Assembly (NCBI GenBank): GCA_033850885.1
Contig: JAWWPG010000016.1
Location: forward strand, 62,001 to 126,000
DNA: 64,000 bases
DNA from: JAWWPG01 sp033850885
GTDB lineage: Bacteria > Actinomycetota > Actinomycetes > Propionibacteriales > Nocardioidaceae
Direction: 5' to 3'
Positions within the stretch are counted from its first letter, which is position 1, and every line of letters starts with the position of its first letter. The translations under genes and the position numbers were made by a program. This document shows, piece by piece, positions 21,347-30,447 of the stretch. The notes beneath the pieces are model-generated. The model made no database searches. It was not told the origin of the DNA and was given only the letters and a program-made list of their open reading frames with translations.

Positions 21347-22928
21347 CACCGGCAGCTGTCCCCGCGCCGCCGTCCTCCCGGTGAGCACCGCGACCAACGC
21401 GCGCATGGCGTCGACGTCGGCGCCGTAGAGCGCGAGCTTCGCGACGCTGGCCTGCGAGCCGGCGAGCACGTACGGCGTGTCGAGGCTCACCACGACATCG
21501 GCGTCCGCCGGGCCGTAGCCGTAGCCGACGAGCGCGACCGTCGTACCTCCAGGAGCGACCACGAGGCCGGCCCCCCTCGCAGCCTGGGTGAACGCCGCCA
21601 CCGGTACCGAGTCCCCCACCGGGGTCACTTCTCGGCCGACGTAGGGACCACGGCAGGCGCCTGCGACGAGGGTGAGCGCGCGCGCGGAGACCCTTCGGGA
21701 CAACGCGTCATGCGCGCCGATCGCAGCCTCGACCGGCGGCTCCTGATGCTGTTCGTGCATCATGAGCGCGACCGTCTTCGCAGCCGCCTGCTCGACGCGG
21801 CTGCGGGGGCGAACCGTCCCGGATCGCGTCCAGGATGCCCTGGTACGCCGCCGGGAGATCCGCCGGCATCAGGAGCAGGTCAGCACCCGCCTTCAGCGCC
21901 TCGACAGCCGCGCTCGACGAGGAGAAGGTGTCCGAGACGGCCGCCATGTTCAACGCATCGGTGGTGACCAGACCATGGAACCCGAGCCGAGACGTCAGCA
22001 GGGACACGTCAGCCCTGGAAAGGTCGGCCGGCACACCAGGGTCGACGGCCGTGAGAGCGATATGGCCGATCATCACGGCGCTGGTGCCGGCCCGCACCGC
22101 CGCGGCGAACGGCGCGAAGTCGCGCGCTTCGAGCTGGTCGAGGCTGCGGTCCTGCACCGGCAGCGTGTCGTGGCTGTCGCTCGTCACGGAGCCGTGGCCG
22201 GGGAAGTGCTTGATGACCGACACGATTCCCGAACGCTGGTAGCCCCGCTCCGCCGCGACGACCTGCGTGGCGACCGCTGCGGGCCCGCCGCCGGCGGACC
22301 TGCTTCCGATCGTCGGGTCGGCGGGTCCGATCGTCACGTCCGCGTCGGGTGCGAACACCATCGTGAAGCCGGCCGCCCGGAGCTCGTCGCCGCTGGCCCG
22401 GGCGGCGGCTGTGGTGAGGGCCGGGTCGTCGGCGGCGCCATAGCTCATGAACGTCGGGAACTGGGTCAGCGGTGGACCGACCCGCTGCACGATCCCGCCC
22501 TCCTGGTCGGTCGAGATGACCAGCGGCCAGCCGCGATGTGCAGACTCCTGCAGCTGCTCGTTCGTCGACACCAGCCGGCCGGCGCTCGCGATGTTGTCGG
22601 TCAGCTCGATCACGCCGCCGAGGTGGTACCTCTCGACGAGGCTCGCCGGGGCCGCGGTTCCGGGGTATGTCGCGACGATGACCTGGCCCGCAAGCCGAGC
22701 GTCCGAGAGTCGGGACACGGCATGCTGCGCTGCCCGCCACTCGCCCTGTGTCGGCCCCCAGCCGGTAGGACGGTCCGCCGGCCGCACGGCCGCCTCGGGG
22801 TCGAGCTGCACCTTCGACGTCGGCTGCGACGGCGCTCCGGCCGACGGGGTGGTCGGCTGGCAGCCCAGGGCGGCGAGGACGACGAGTGCGGACAGCCCCC
22901 CGACGTACCGACTCCCGATCCGTGCCAC
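21311..22928 (-). pseudogene. GH3 beta-N-acetylhexosaminidase-like lipoprotein, interrupted by a frameshift
   Basis: The first frame (22928 to about 21808) encodes a lipobox signal (LAALGC), then the NagZ-type GH3 barrel: STDQEGG, KHFPGHGSVTSDSHDTLP and the nucleophile region VTTDALNMAAV. After a run of five G on the plus strand (21805-21809), the frame must shift by one base to continue. The sequence downstream reads RVEQAAAKTVALMMHE and the C-terminal GH3 domain to the stop at 21311. Deleting one base of the run restores one ORF of about 538 codons. This is either a real disruption, phase variation or a sequencing error. The intact enzyme would remove N-acetylhexosamine from cell-wall or exogenous glycans outside the cell. 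It lies 79 bp after rimI. Confidence 0.8.
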
Positions 22929-23007
22929 GTCGCCCTCCCGCCGCGCCGCCGCGACCGGGACGCTCTCACTTCAAGAACGCGTGGCTCGTGCGTCCGGTTG
23001 CCCGACC

Positions 23008-23505
23008 TCACTGAGGGGGCCGGCCTTCTGCGCGTGCCTGGCGCGACAGCTCCAGCCGCATCACGACGGCGTCGGTGCCGTCCGGGTAGTAGCCGCGGCG
23101 GGTCCCGATCTCAGCGAAGCCATGGCGGCGGTAGAGCGCCGACGCCGGCGCGTTGTCCCAGGCCACCTCGAGCATCATCTGGGCGCATCCGGCGCTGGTG
23201 GCGCGGCCGACCAGGGCTTCGACCAGGCGGGAACCGATGCCGCGACGCTGGTGCTCGGCCGCCACCGCGACCCGTACCAGGTCCGCGGTGTCCGCGATCA
23301 CCATCAGCACGCCATATCCGCAGAGAACACCCTCCGAGACGGCGGCCTGCATGATCCGCGTGTCGCCGGCAGCCTCGAGCTCGGCGCTCATCGCGGCCCG
23401 CGACCACGCATTCACCCCGAAAAGTGCCGCATCGAGCAGGCTGAGGGGGTCGAGGTCGCGTGCAGACGCGTCGCGGACCGTCACCAGTGAGCCGGCTCCG
23501 GTCAT
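23008..23505 (-). CDS. rimI: GNAT acetyltransferase RimI (ribosomal protein S18-alanine type)
   Basis: 165 residues with acetyl-CoA-binding motif A, AVAAEHQRRGIGSRLVEAL, and motif B around LYRRHGFAEIGTRRGYY. In bacteria RimI acetylates the N-terminus of S18 and often other proteins, and is genetically linked to the t6A genes as here. ATG overlaps the tsaB stop (ATGA). In many actinobacteria tsaD follows directly; here a GH3 gene follows instead. Confidence 0.92.
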   Translation of the reverse strand: MTGAGSLVTVRDASARDLDPLSLLDAALFGVNAWSRAAMSAELEAAGDTRIMQAAVSEGVLCGYGVLMVIADTADLVRVAVAAEHQRRGIGSRLVEALVGRATSAGCAQMMLEVAWDNAPASALYRRHGFAEIGTRRGYYPDGTDAVVMRLELSRQARAEGRPPQ

Positions 23506-24128
23506 GTCACACGCTTGGCGGCCGTGGGTACGGCGACGTCCGGCCGCCTGAGGTACAGCGGCACCGTGGGCATCGCCCGGGCGGCACCCGATGCGACGAG
23601 CCGGGCCAGGTCGGCGGCACGCGGCAGGTGGGGTTCGACGCGGTTCGGGAAGTCGGCGGGGTAGAGCAAGGGGCCGTTCCCGGCGACCGGCAGCAGGGTC
23701 GCCACGGTTGCGGGGAGGTCGACAGCCGGGTCGCCCGAGCGCTGGGTGGGCGACGAATAGGCCGCCCAGTACACCTCCTTGCGCCGGGCGTCGGTGGCAA
23801 CCAGGAACGGCCCGGTCACCTGCACGGCATACGCCACCACGTCGAGCGTGCAGAAGCCGAGAACCTCGATGCCGAGAGCGGCTCCCATTGCGGTGGCGGT
23901 GGCGAGTCCGATCCGCAACCCCGTGTAGGGGCCCGGGCCCACCCCGACGGCAATGCCCGTGAGGGCCCTCGCGTCGACTCCTGCGTCGTGCAGGACCCGG
24001 TCGATCGCGGGGGCCAGAAGCTCCCCGTGCCGGAGCCGGTCCTCGACGGTCGACTCGGCGAGGGTCGCGGTACCGTCGTGGACGGCGACGGTGACGGCGT
24101 TGGTGCCGGTGTCGAGGGCGAGCAACAT
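23502..24128 (-). CDS. tsaB: tRNA t6A synthesis protein TsaB
   Basis: 208 residues of the ASKHA fold. Starts MLLALDTGTNAVTVAV and has the GPGPYTGLRIGLATA block typical of TsaB. TsaB is the scaffold partner of TsaD in threonylcarbamoyl transfer to A37 of tRNA. Start ATG lies 13 bp after the tsaE stop. Inside the alr-hydrolase-tsaE-tsaB-rimI operon. Confidence 0.95.
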   Translation of the reverse strand: MLLALDTGTNAVTVAVHDGTATLAESTVEDRLRHGELLAPAIDRVLHDAGVDARALTGIAVGVGPGPYTGLRIGLATATAMGAALGIEVLGFCTLDVVAYAVQVTGPFLVATDARRKEVYWAAYSSPTQRSGDPAVDLPATVATLLPVAGNGPLLYPADFPNRVEPHLPRAADLARLVASGAARAMPTVPLYLRRPDVAVPTAAKRVT

Positions 24129-24141
24129 GGCGCCGGCCGGC

Positions 24142-24726
24142 CTAGGGCCGGGCCTCCCCGCGCCCCTCGGCGGCGACCTGGTGCAGCGGCACACCTGCCC
24201 AGCGGGGCCCGACCCCTTCGAGCGTGATCTCTCGCGGCTCGTCGTCGGTGTCGAGGTCGGCGGTCGCCAGCGCCGGGCCTTCGTCGTCGCCATCGCGGGT
24301 ACGGCGTCTGCTGAGATGGACGCGGACCCGGTTCTCCGACAGCGTCTCGGCAAGGCCGTCGCCCCACTCGACGACCGTGACCGCCTGCTCGAGAGTCTCG
24401 TCCAGGTCGAGGTCGTCGAGCTCCGCCGACCCGTGCAGGCGGTAGGCGTCGACGTGGACGAGCGCCGGGCCGCCACCCGATGAAGGATGGACCCGGGAGA
24501 TCACGAACGTCGGAGAGGTGACGTCGCCGCGCACCCCGAGCCCGGCGCCGATGCCCTGCGCGAACGTCGTCTTGCCCGCCCCCAGCTCCCCGCTGAGGAC
24601 GACGACGTCCCCGCCCGTGAGCAGGCTCGCGAGACGCCTGCCGACGGCCCGGGTCTCGCCTGCGCTCAACGCCGCCACCTCCAGCGGCGGCGCCGACGAT
24701 GCGCCTCCCGCCCTGCCGGCGGTCAT
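24142..24726 (-). CDS. tsaE: tRNA t6A synthesis ATPase TsaE
   Basis: 194 residues. Walker A is GELGAGKT at 46-53, followed by the family's TSPTFVISR and HVDAYRL; the conserved VVEWGDGL block is present. The C-terminal 40 residues are a charged extension beyond the usual 150-residue length. TsaE supports the TsaB-TsaD complex by ATP hydrolysis. ATG overlaps the hydrolase stop (ATGA). Confidence 0.95.
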   Translation of the reverse strand: MTAGRAGGASSAPPLEVAALSAGETRAVGRRLASLLTGGDVVVLSGELGAGKTTFAQGIGAGLGVRGDVTSPTFVISRVHPSSGGGPALVHVDAYRLHGSAELDDLDLDETLEQAVTVVEWGDGLAETLSENRVRVHLSRRRTRDGDDEGPALATADLDTDDEPREITLEGVGPRWAGVPLHQVAAEGRGEARP

Positions 24727-25775
24727 CCGGACTGCACCGTCTTGAGCAGCAGGGCGAGCTCATCGTCCACCACCTGGTAGCGCTCGATCATCACGAGGTG
24801 ACCGGCGTCCGGGATCTCGATGAGGCGGGCCGCGGGGAGTGCCTGCGCCATCCGGCGGCTGAGCGCCACTGGGGTCAGCAGGTCCTTGTCACCGCAGATG
24901 ATCGTGGTGGGTGGCCACGCGTCGGTGAGGAACACCCGGGTCTTGTCGAGTCTCGCGAACTCGGGGTAGAAGTTCGCCAGCACGTCGATCGGGGTCGACG
25001 ACAGCATCGAGTCCGCGAAGTCGACGTACTCCTGCGGCACGGCTCCGCCGAAGGCCAGGCGTCGAGTCAGTGCGGACGCGTACCCCGAGCCGAGGCGACG
25101 TCCCCGCTCCACGAGCTTGGGGGCCCGAGCCAGCAGGGTCAACATCGACGGTGAGGCGTCGTTGAGCATGCGCGCAAGGCCGGGTGGCAGCCCGAAAGCG
25201 ATGTCCCCCATGCCGTCCGCGCACGTGGACACCAGGGCGACGCCGACCACTCGGTCGCCGAACCACTCCGGATAGAGGTTGGCCAGCGCGAGGATCGTCA
25301 TACCGCCCATCGAATGCCCCACGAGCACGACAGGTCCCTCCGGTGCCAGCTCGTCGATCACCAGACCCAGGTCCTCGCCGAGCCTGTCGATGGTGGAGTT
25401 CTCGCGGCGGGAGCGTCCGGATCGGCCGTGCGAGCGCTGGTCGTAGAGCACCAGCCGGTGCTCCTCACGCAGCGCGAGGCGCTGGAAGTGCCAGCTGTCG
25501 AGGTTCAGCGCGAAGCCGTGGACGAAGACGACGGTCGGAGACCCCGTGGCGGGCTCGGACTCGGGCTCGTCGACCTCGGCATAGAGCGCGACCCCGTCCG
25601 TCGTCATCACGGTACGGCGCTCGCCACGCAGCGACCCCAGCGGAACCTCCGTCCCGGAATGCCGGCGGGCCATCCTCCTGCGTTGGGCAAGGACGCCGGC
25701 CGTCGTACCCGCGGCGACGACGCCGACGAGCGCGCCCGCCAGGCCGGCATAGCGCTTGACCGGCGACTCGCTCAT
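24723..25775 (-). CDS. Alpha/beta hydrolase with N-terminal membrane helix
   Basis: 350 residues. A hydrophobic Gly/Ala-rich helix (about residues 8-30) followed by QRRRMARR suggests an N-in membrane anchor. The hydrolase fold has oxyanion motif HGFALN, nucleophile Ser155 in VGHSMGG, Asp in CGDKDLL and His in DAGHLVM. It is sandwiched between alr and tsaE with 4-base overlaps on both sides, a conserved actinobacterial position. Substrate unknown; lipid esters or peroxidase-like hydrolase activity are both possible. Confidence 0.85.
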   Translation of the reverse strand: MSESPVKRYAGLAGALVGVVAAGTTAGVLAQRRRMARRHSGTEVPLGSLRGERRTVMTTDGVALYAEVDEPESEPATGSPTVVFVHGFALNLDSWHFQRLALREEHRLVLYDQRSHGRSGRSRRENSTIDRLGEDLGLVIDELAPEGPVVLVGHSMGGMTILALANLYPEWFGDRVVGVALVSTCADGMGDIAFGLPPGLARMLNDASPSMLTLLARAPKLVERGRRLGSGYASALTRRLAFGGAVPQEYVDFADSMLSSTPIDVLANFYPEFARLDKTRVFLTDAWPPTTIICGDKDLLTPVALSRRMAQALPAARLIEIPDAGHLVMIERYQVVDDELALLLKTVQSG

Positions 25776-26926
25776 GAGTGGCCTCCGAGATAGCGCCGCG
25801 GCACCCTGGCGCCGATCCGGGTGACGACCTCATAGCCGATCGTGTCCGCGGCGACCGCCCAGTCCCGCGCAGACGGCGCACCCTGATCCGGGTCGCCGAA
25901 GAGCACGACGCGATCTCCGGCGCGGGCAACGTGGTCACCGATGTCCACCACGAACTGGTCCATGCACACCCGGCCCGAGATCGTGAAGGTCTCGCCGTTG
26001 ACGAGCACCGGCCCACGGTTGGAGGCATGGCGTGGGATCCCGTCCCCGTACCCGAGCGGGACCAGGGCCAGCGTCGTGGGCGAGGTCGTCGTGTACGTGT
26101 GTCCATAGGAGACCCCCTGGCCGGCGCGAACCCGCTTGACCAGGGCGAGGTCCGCCTCCAGGCGCATCGCCGGCCGCAACGGCACCGGGCTCGAGCCGTC
26201 GGCGAACGGCGAGACGCCGTAGAGCGCGATGCCGGGTCGCACCATGGTGAACCACGTGTCGGGAAGGGCCAGCACCGCGCCGGAGTTCGCGAGATGGAGG
26301 TGTTGCGGCTGCAGGTCGGCAGCGACCACGCACTCGACCCCCGCCTCGTATTCGAGGATCTGCGCCTTGACGGACGGGTGGTCGGGCTCGTCGGAGCACG
26401 CGAGGTGCGACCAGACTCCGGTGATCTCGACCAGCCCGGCGTCCTGGGCGGCCTTGGCGGAGTCGACGAGCCAGGCCCAGGTGTCCGGGTGTGCACCGCC
26501 CCGACCCAGCCCGGAGTCGAGCTTCAGCTGGACCCTGGCCCGCGTACCGGCGGCGCGGGCAGCGGCGCAGATCTCGTCTAGCTGGGCCACCGAGTATGCC
26601 GACACGTCGACGTCTGCCGCCAGTGCGGCGGCGTAACGCTCCCCGGGGACCGCGAGCCAGGACAGAATCGGTCCCGAGTCGCCGGCCGCCCGCAGCTGCA
26701 AGGCCTCGTCGAGCAGGGCGACCCCGAGCCAGCCGGCGCCACCCTCGCGCGCAGCGCGGCCGGACTCGACTATTCCGTGACCGTAGCCGTCCGCCTTGAC
26801 GACGGCCATCAGGTCACGGCCGCCGACGTGGTCGCGCAGCCCCGCCGTGTTGGCGCTGATGGCCGACAGGTCGACGACCGCCTCGGCACGCACCCCTGCG
26901 GGCGGGTCGTCGGCCGGCGTCGTCAT
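25772..26926 (-). CDS. alr: Alanine racemase
   Basis: 384 residues, fold-type III PLP enzyme supplying D-alanine for peptidoglycan. PLP lysine Lys44 lies in AVVKADGYGHG, and the second catalytic Tyr is in GVSYGHTY. PLP-phosphate contacts include the LANSGA block, and the end has the usual GRVCMDQFVVD and DTIGYEV motifs. I start at ATG 26926 (MTTPADDPP); an in-frame ATG at 26947 would add 7 residues. First gene of the alr-hydrolase-tsaE-tsaB-rimI operon. Confidence 0.95.
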   Translation of the reverse strand: MTTPADDPPAGVRAEAVVDLSAISANTAGLRDHVGGRDLMAVVKADGYGHGIVESGRAAREGGAGWLGVALLDEALQLRAAGDSGPILSWLAVPGERYAAALAADVDVSAYSVAQLDEICAAARAAGTRARVQLKLDSGLGRGGAHPDTWAWLVDSAKAAQDAGLVEITGVWSHLACSDEPDHPSVKAQILEYEAGVECVVAADLQPQHLHLANSGAVLALPDTWFTMVRPGIALYGVSPFADGSSPVPLRPAMRLEADLALVKRVRAGQGVSYGHTYTTTSPTTLALVPLGYGDGIPRHASNRGPVLVNGETFTISGRVCMDQFVVDIGDHVARAGDRVVLFGDPDQGAPSARDWAVAADTIGYEVVTRIGARVPRRYLGGHS

Positions 26927-27043
26927 CACACCATTGTCGCAAGGCATAGGTGGTAGGGGTGCGACGACGCCGGGCGCGCCGTGAGTGCTCGCTCTGCGCC
27001 GTCTCGCCGATCGGGGGTGGTCAGCTACGTCCTGCAGAAGGCG

Positions 27044-28639
27044 CTATCGGGGCTGACACTGGGCAGCCGCGTTCCCGGGCAGCAACGAGCTGCTCAGCAC
27101 ATACGTCCCTGGCCGGTGCACCTGGACCTGCGTCCACCACTTCAAGGGCGTCAGGCAGGCGGCCCCGGGCCCGTTCAGCGTGAGCCAACGGGACCACTCG
27201 ACGCGGATCGTGACCTCTCCGGGAGCCGACGTCCGGAAGGTCACGGCGCTGCCGTTCTGTGACACGAGGTCTGCGCCGCTGACAGTCGTGGTGGGGTTCT
27301 GCACGGCGTACAGCGTCCAGTCCCGACCCACCCACGCGACGCTCAGATAGGGCAGACCCTGCTGGATGAGCGCCTCCTCGGTCGCCCCGGCGGCGGCCGG
27401 GGGCGCGTCGCTGAGCGCGACGTACTGGACGCCGTTGCGCCACAGCCACTTCTCGTAGTTGGCGGCTGTCATGAGTGCGGGGTCGAAGAACAGCTCGTTG
27501 CGGGCCCTGTCGACCTGAGTCATCCAACCGCGCGCCAGCGGCACATGGCCCGCGACGTACACCGACTCCCACCGGTCCGCGGTGGGCACGACCTCGACTC
27601 GGCCGGTGAGATGACGTGTGGCGAGCTGGTGGTTGAGCTGGGTGAAGAACTGGGCCTGGTTGGCCGGCTGCCCGACGATGGCGTCACCGAGCGTCATCGG
27701 GGGGATCAGCAGGAAGGTCACCGCGAGCACCGGGATGAGGGCCCGCCAGCGCATCCGCGATGTCGCCAGCGCCACCGGGACCGCGAAGATCGCCGGGAAG
27801 CGGACGGCATTGACCCCGACCGGTGTCGCAACGAAGTACGCGAAGATGAGCGACAGCCCACTCAGCGCAGCGACGATCCGCACCAGGTGGTATCGCGTGA
27901 CGACAGCGACCACGATGCAGGCCAACACTCCCCGCGCCAGGTCGTCAGCCGCCATTGGCATCACACCGCTCTGACCGAGCCCGGCGGAGGCCAGCAGCAC
28001 CAGGCCACCGGTCATGACGAGGGCCGAGCCAACCGCGACCCTCCTGCGCGCCACCAACGCGACGCCGACCATCGCAAGGAACAACGCCGCCAACGGGCTC
28101 GCCGCCCAGGTAAGCACCGTGCCCAGCACCAGCAGCGGGAGGCGCCACCGGCCCTCCAGCCACAGCCCGAGCAGGGTGGCCAGACCCACGCCGACCCCGA
28201 GGGCGAACGTCAGCCTGCCCACCATCAGGTTCGCAGCGAAGCAGCCCGCGCCGACGATCGCAGCCGCCCGGGGATGCGGCACCGCGCACTTCTCCAGCAG
28301 CAGGCCCAGCAGTCCACTGGCGGCGACGGTCGTGAGGATCCCGAACAGGGTCACGCCGAGCACCGCCATCAGGGGTGGGCTGAGCAGGCTGTAGCTGAAG
28401 ACGTCCGTCCCGCCGAACCACCTCATGTCGATGGGGAGCCAGCCGGAGCGACCGAAGAACTCTGCGTGCGCGACCTGCGCAGCAAGGTCACTGCCGACCG
28501 GCGGCAGAGCCGCCCAGATCAGGCTGAGGCAGCCTGCCAGCGTTGCCGCGAGCGCGGCCGGCGAGCGCCGCAGGGCGCTCCCCAGGTCGTGCGCTCGGAT
28601 CTCCAGCGCCTGGTAGGACACCAAAGCATTGTGCCTCAT
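27044..28639 (-). CDS. Polytopic membrane protein with C-terminal extracytoplasmic domain, unknown function
   Basis: 531 residues. About ten hydrophobic helices fill residues 25-370 (for example LAATLAGCLSLIWAALPP and LTWAASPLAALFLAMVGVAL). A soluble region follows from about residue 375, with ANYEKWLWRNGVQYVALSD and PYLSVAWVGRDWTLYAV. The layout resembles GT-C-type glycosyltransferase or related 6-TM-plus-domain families in actinobacteria, but I see no firm catalytic motif. It follows nnrD after 83 bp on the same strand and precedes alr by 117 bp. Start ATG 28639 is chosen because upstream codons are Arg-rich shadow sequence. Confidence 0.7.
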   Translation of the reverse strand: MRHNALVSYQALEIRAHDLGSALRRSPAALAATLAGCLSLIWAALPPVGSDLAAQVAHAEFFGRSGWLPIDMRWFGGTDVFSYSLLSPPLMAVLGVTLFGILTTVAASGLLGLLLEKCAVPHPRAAAIVGAGCFAANLMVGRLTFALGVGVGLATLLGLWLEGRWRLPLLVLGTVLTWAASPLAALFLAMVGVALVARRRVAVGSALVMTGGLVLLASAGLGQSGVMPMAADDLARGVLACIVVAVVTRYHLVRIVAALSGLSLIFAYFVATPVGVNAVRFPAIFAVPVALATSRMRWRALIPVLAVTFLLIPPMTLGDAIVGQPANQAQFFTQLNHQLATRHLTGRVEVVPTADRWESVYVAGHVPLARGWMTQVDRARNELFFDPALMTAANYEKWLWRNGVQYVALSDAPPAAAGATEEALIQQGLPYLSVAWVGRDWTLYAVQNPTTTVSGADLVSQNGSAVTFRTSAPGEVTIRVEWSRWLTLNGPGAACLTPLKWWTQVQVHRPGTYVLSSSLLPGNAAAQCQPR

Positions 28640-28722
28640 CCGGGCGGCGCTGCGGGCGACGTGGCGTCCTGCATGTCCGGTTCTGCGGGTATCGGGCCCG
28701 GTCCTGGGCTCGGCCGACCGGC

Positions 28723-30093
28723 CTATCCGGCGGCCTGCGCGAGCGTCTCGAGCAGGTCGGACGCCGTGATCGGTCCTCCACCCGAGGCAAGGGTGGCGGC
28801 TGCCCCGTGCAGGTAGGCGCCCACCGATGCGGCGTCGTACGGCGAGAGACCGGCGGCCAGCAGCGCCCCGATGACCCCGGAGAGGACGTCTCCGGCGCCG
28901 GCGGTCGCGAGCCATCCGACACCTGTCGGGTTGACCCGGACGCGCCCGTCAGGGGCCGCGATGAGCGAGCGGGAGCCTTTGAGGAGGACGACGGCCCGCC
29001 ACCGCTGTGCCGCGGTGCGGGCAGATTCCAGCGGGTGCGACTCGATGTCCGCGCGCCCCGTGCCGAGCATCCCGGCGAGCTCGCCGGCGTGCGGAGTCAG
29101 CACGACAGGCCCGTCGACGCGCTGCGGCAGGTGTCTCAGGGCGTCCGCGTCGACGATGGTCGGCAGGCCCTGCTCGAGGACATCCGGCAGGACGCTCCCG
29201 GCGGCGTCGCCGAGACCGGAACCGACGACCCAGGCCTGCACCCGCCCGCTGCCGATCACCACCTCCGGGAAGCGTGCCCTGATCAGGTCGGCGCTAGCAC
29301 CGTCGTACCGGACCATCCCCGCGAGGCCCACCCGGACCGCCGCCCCGACGGCGAGCACCCCGGCGCCGGTGTACTGGGCGGACCCCGCCCGGACCCCGAC
29401 CACGCCGCGCGAGTACTTCTGTGACTCGTGTCCGGGCAGCGGGAGCAGCCGTCGTACGTCGTCGTGCTGCAGTGCCTCCACCGCTGGTTCCCCGAGGTGG
29501 GGTCCGAGGCCGATGTCGACGAGCTCGACCGAGCCGGCAGCGGCGGACGCCGGGTCGACGAGAAGCCCCACCTTGTGCGTGCCGAAGGTCACCGTGAGCC
29601 TGGCATTGACGTGGGCGCCGTCCACCTCACCGGTGTCGACGCCGACGCCGCTGGGCACGTCGACGGCGACGACGGGAGCGGAGAGCCCTGCCACCACGCG
29701 CGCGGCCGGCTGGCGGAGCCCGCCGCTGCCGCCGATACCGACGATGCCGTCAAGGACCAGGTCGACGTACCGCGGCACCTCCGCCACCAGCACCCCGCCG
29801 ACGGAGCGCAACGCGGCAAGGCCCTCCGGGTGAAGATGGTCACTGAGCCCCAAGGCGTACACCCGGGCGCCCCGCCGCGCCAGCATCGCCCCGGCGAAGA
29901 GCGCATCGCCGCCGTTGTCGCCCGAACCAGCGAGAACGAGGACCCGGGCGCCGTAGACCCGGCCCAGGAAGCCGGCGCACGCGGCCGCCAGCCCCGCTGC
30001 CGCACGTTGCATGAGCGTCCCCGGCGGAAGGGCGGCCATCAACGCCGACTCGGCGGCACGCACCTGGTCGACGGTGTGGGCATGACGAGGCAT
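28723..30093 (-). CDS. nnrD: Bifunctional NAD(P)H-hydrate epimerase/dehydratase
   Basis: 456 residues. The N-terminal YjeF_N domain (about 1-215) has GSGDNGGDAL and AVDVPSGV. The C-terminal ribokinase-like dehydratase domain has VLTPHAGEL, LKGSRSLIA and the GAGDVLSG anion hole. It repairs hydrated NADH/NADPH using ADP (or ATP). ATG 30093 is 3 bp after the acpS stop; operon glmS-acpS-nnrD. Confidence 0.95.
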   Translation of the reverse strand: MPRHAHTVDQVRAAESALMAALPPGTLMQRAAAGLAAACAGFLGRVYGARVLVLAGSGDNGGDALFAGAMLARRGARVYALGLSDHLHPEGLAALRSVGGVLVAEVPRYVDLVLDGIVGIGGSGGLRQPAARVVAGLSAPVVAVDVPSGVGVDTGEVDGAHVNARLTVTFGTHKVGLLVDPASAAAGSVELVDIGLGPHLGEPAVEALQHDDVRRLLPLPGHESQKYSRGVVGVRAGSAQYTGAGVLAVGAAVRVGLAGMVRYDGASADLIRARFPEVVIGSGRVQAWVVGSGLGDAAGSVLPDVLEQGLPTIVDADALRHLPQRVDGPVVLTPHAGELAGMLGTGRADIESHPLESARTAAQRWRAVVLLKGSRSLIAAPDGRVRVNPTGVGWLATAGAGDVLSGVIGALLAAGLSPYDAASVGAYLHGAAATLASGGGPITASDLLETLAQAAG

Positions 30094-30096
30094 TCG

Positions 30097-30447
30097 TCAA
30101 CCCTCCAGGATCACCACGGCAGAGGCAATCCCGGCGTCGTGAGACAGCGAGACGTGAGCACTGGCGACACCCAGGTCCGTGGCCCGCCTCGCCACGGTCC
30201 CGCTCATGGTGAGCGACGGACGACCCGTCTCGTCGGTCCGGATCTCCGCATCAGTCCAGTGCATCCCGCTTGGAGCGCCGAGCGCCTTGGCCAGGGCCTC
30301 CTTCGCCGCGAAGCGGGCCGCCAGCGAGGCCAACGGGCGCTCCCTCTCCGTCGCAGTGAACAGCCGCTCCCGCAGAGCCGGTCTGCGTTCGAGAGTCGTC
30401 GCGAAGCGCTCGACGTCGACCACGTCGATGCCCAGGCCGACGATCAT
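30097..30447 (-). CDS. acpS: Holo-[acyl-carrier-protein] synthase
   Basis: 116 residues, normal AcpS size. [12 protein letters not shown] contains the Mg-binding Asp and [12 protein letters not shown] the Mg-binding Glu/Lys block. Transfers phosphopantetheine from CoA to ACP. Its ATG follows the glmS stop with no gap (TAA-ATG). Confidence 0.95.
   Translation of the reverse strand: MIVGLGIDVVDVERFATTLERRPALRERLFTATERERPLASLAARFAAKEALAKALGAPSGMHWTDAEIRTDETGRPSLTMSGTVARRATDLGVASAHVSLSHDAGIASAVVILEG

Noticed and set aside
23008..23505. Search for TsaD or a fusion of RimI with TsaD
   Set aside because: The RimI frame ends normally and no SCDET- or HxxxH-type TsaD motif is found nearby.
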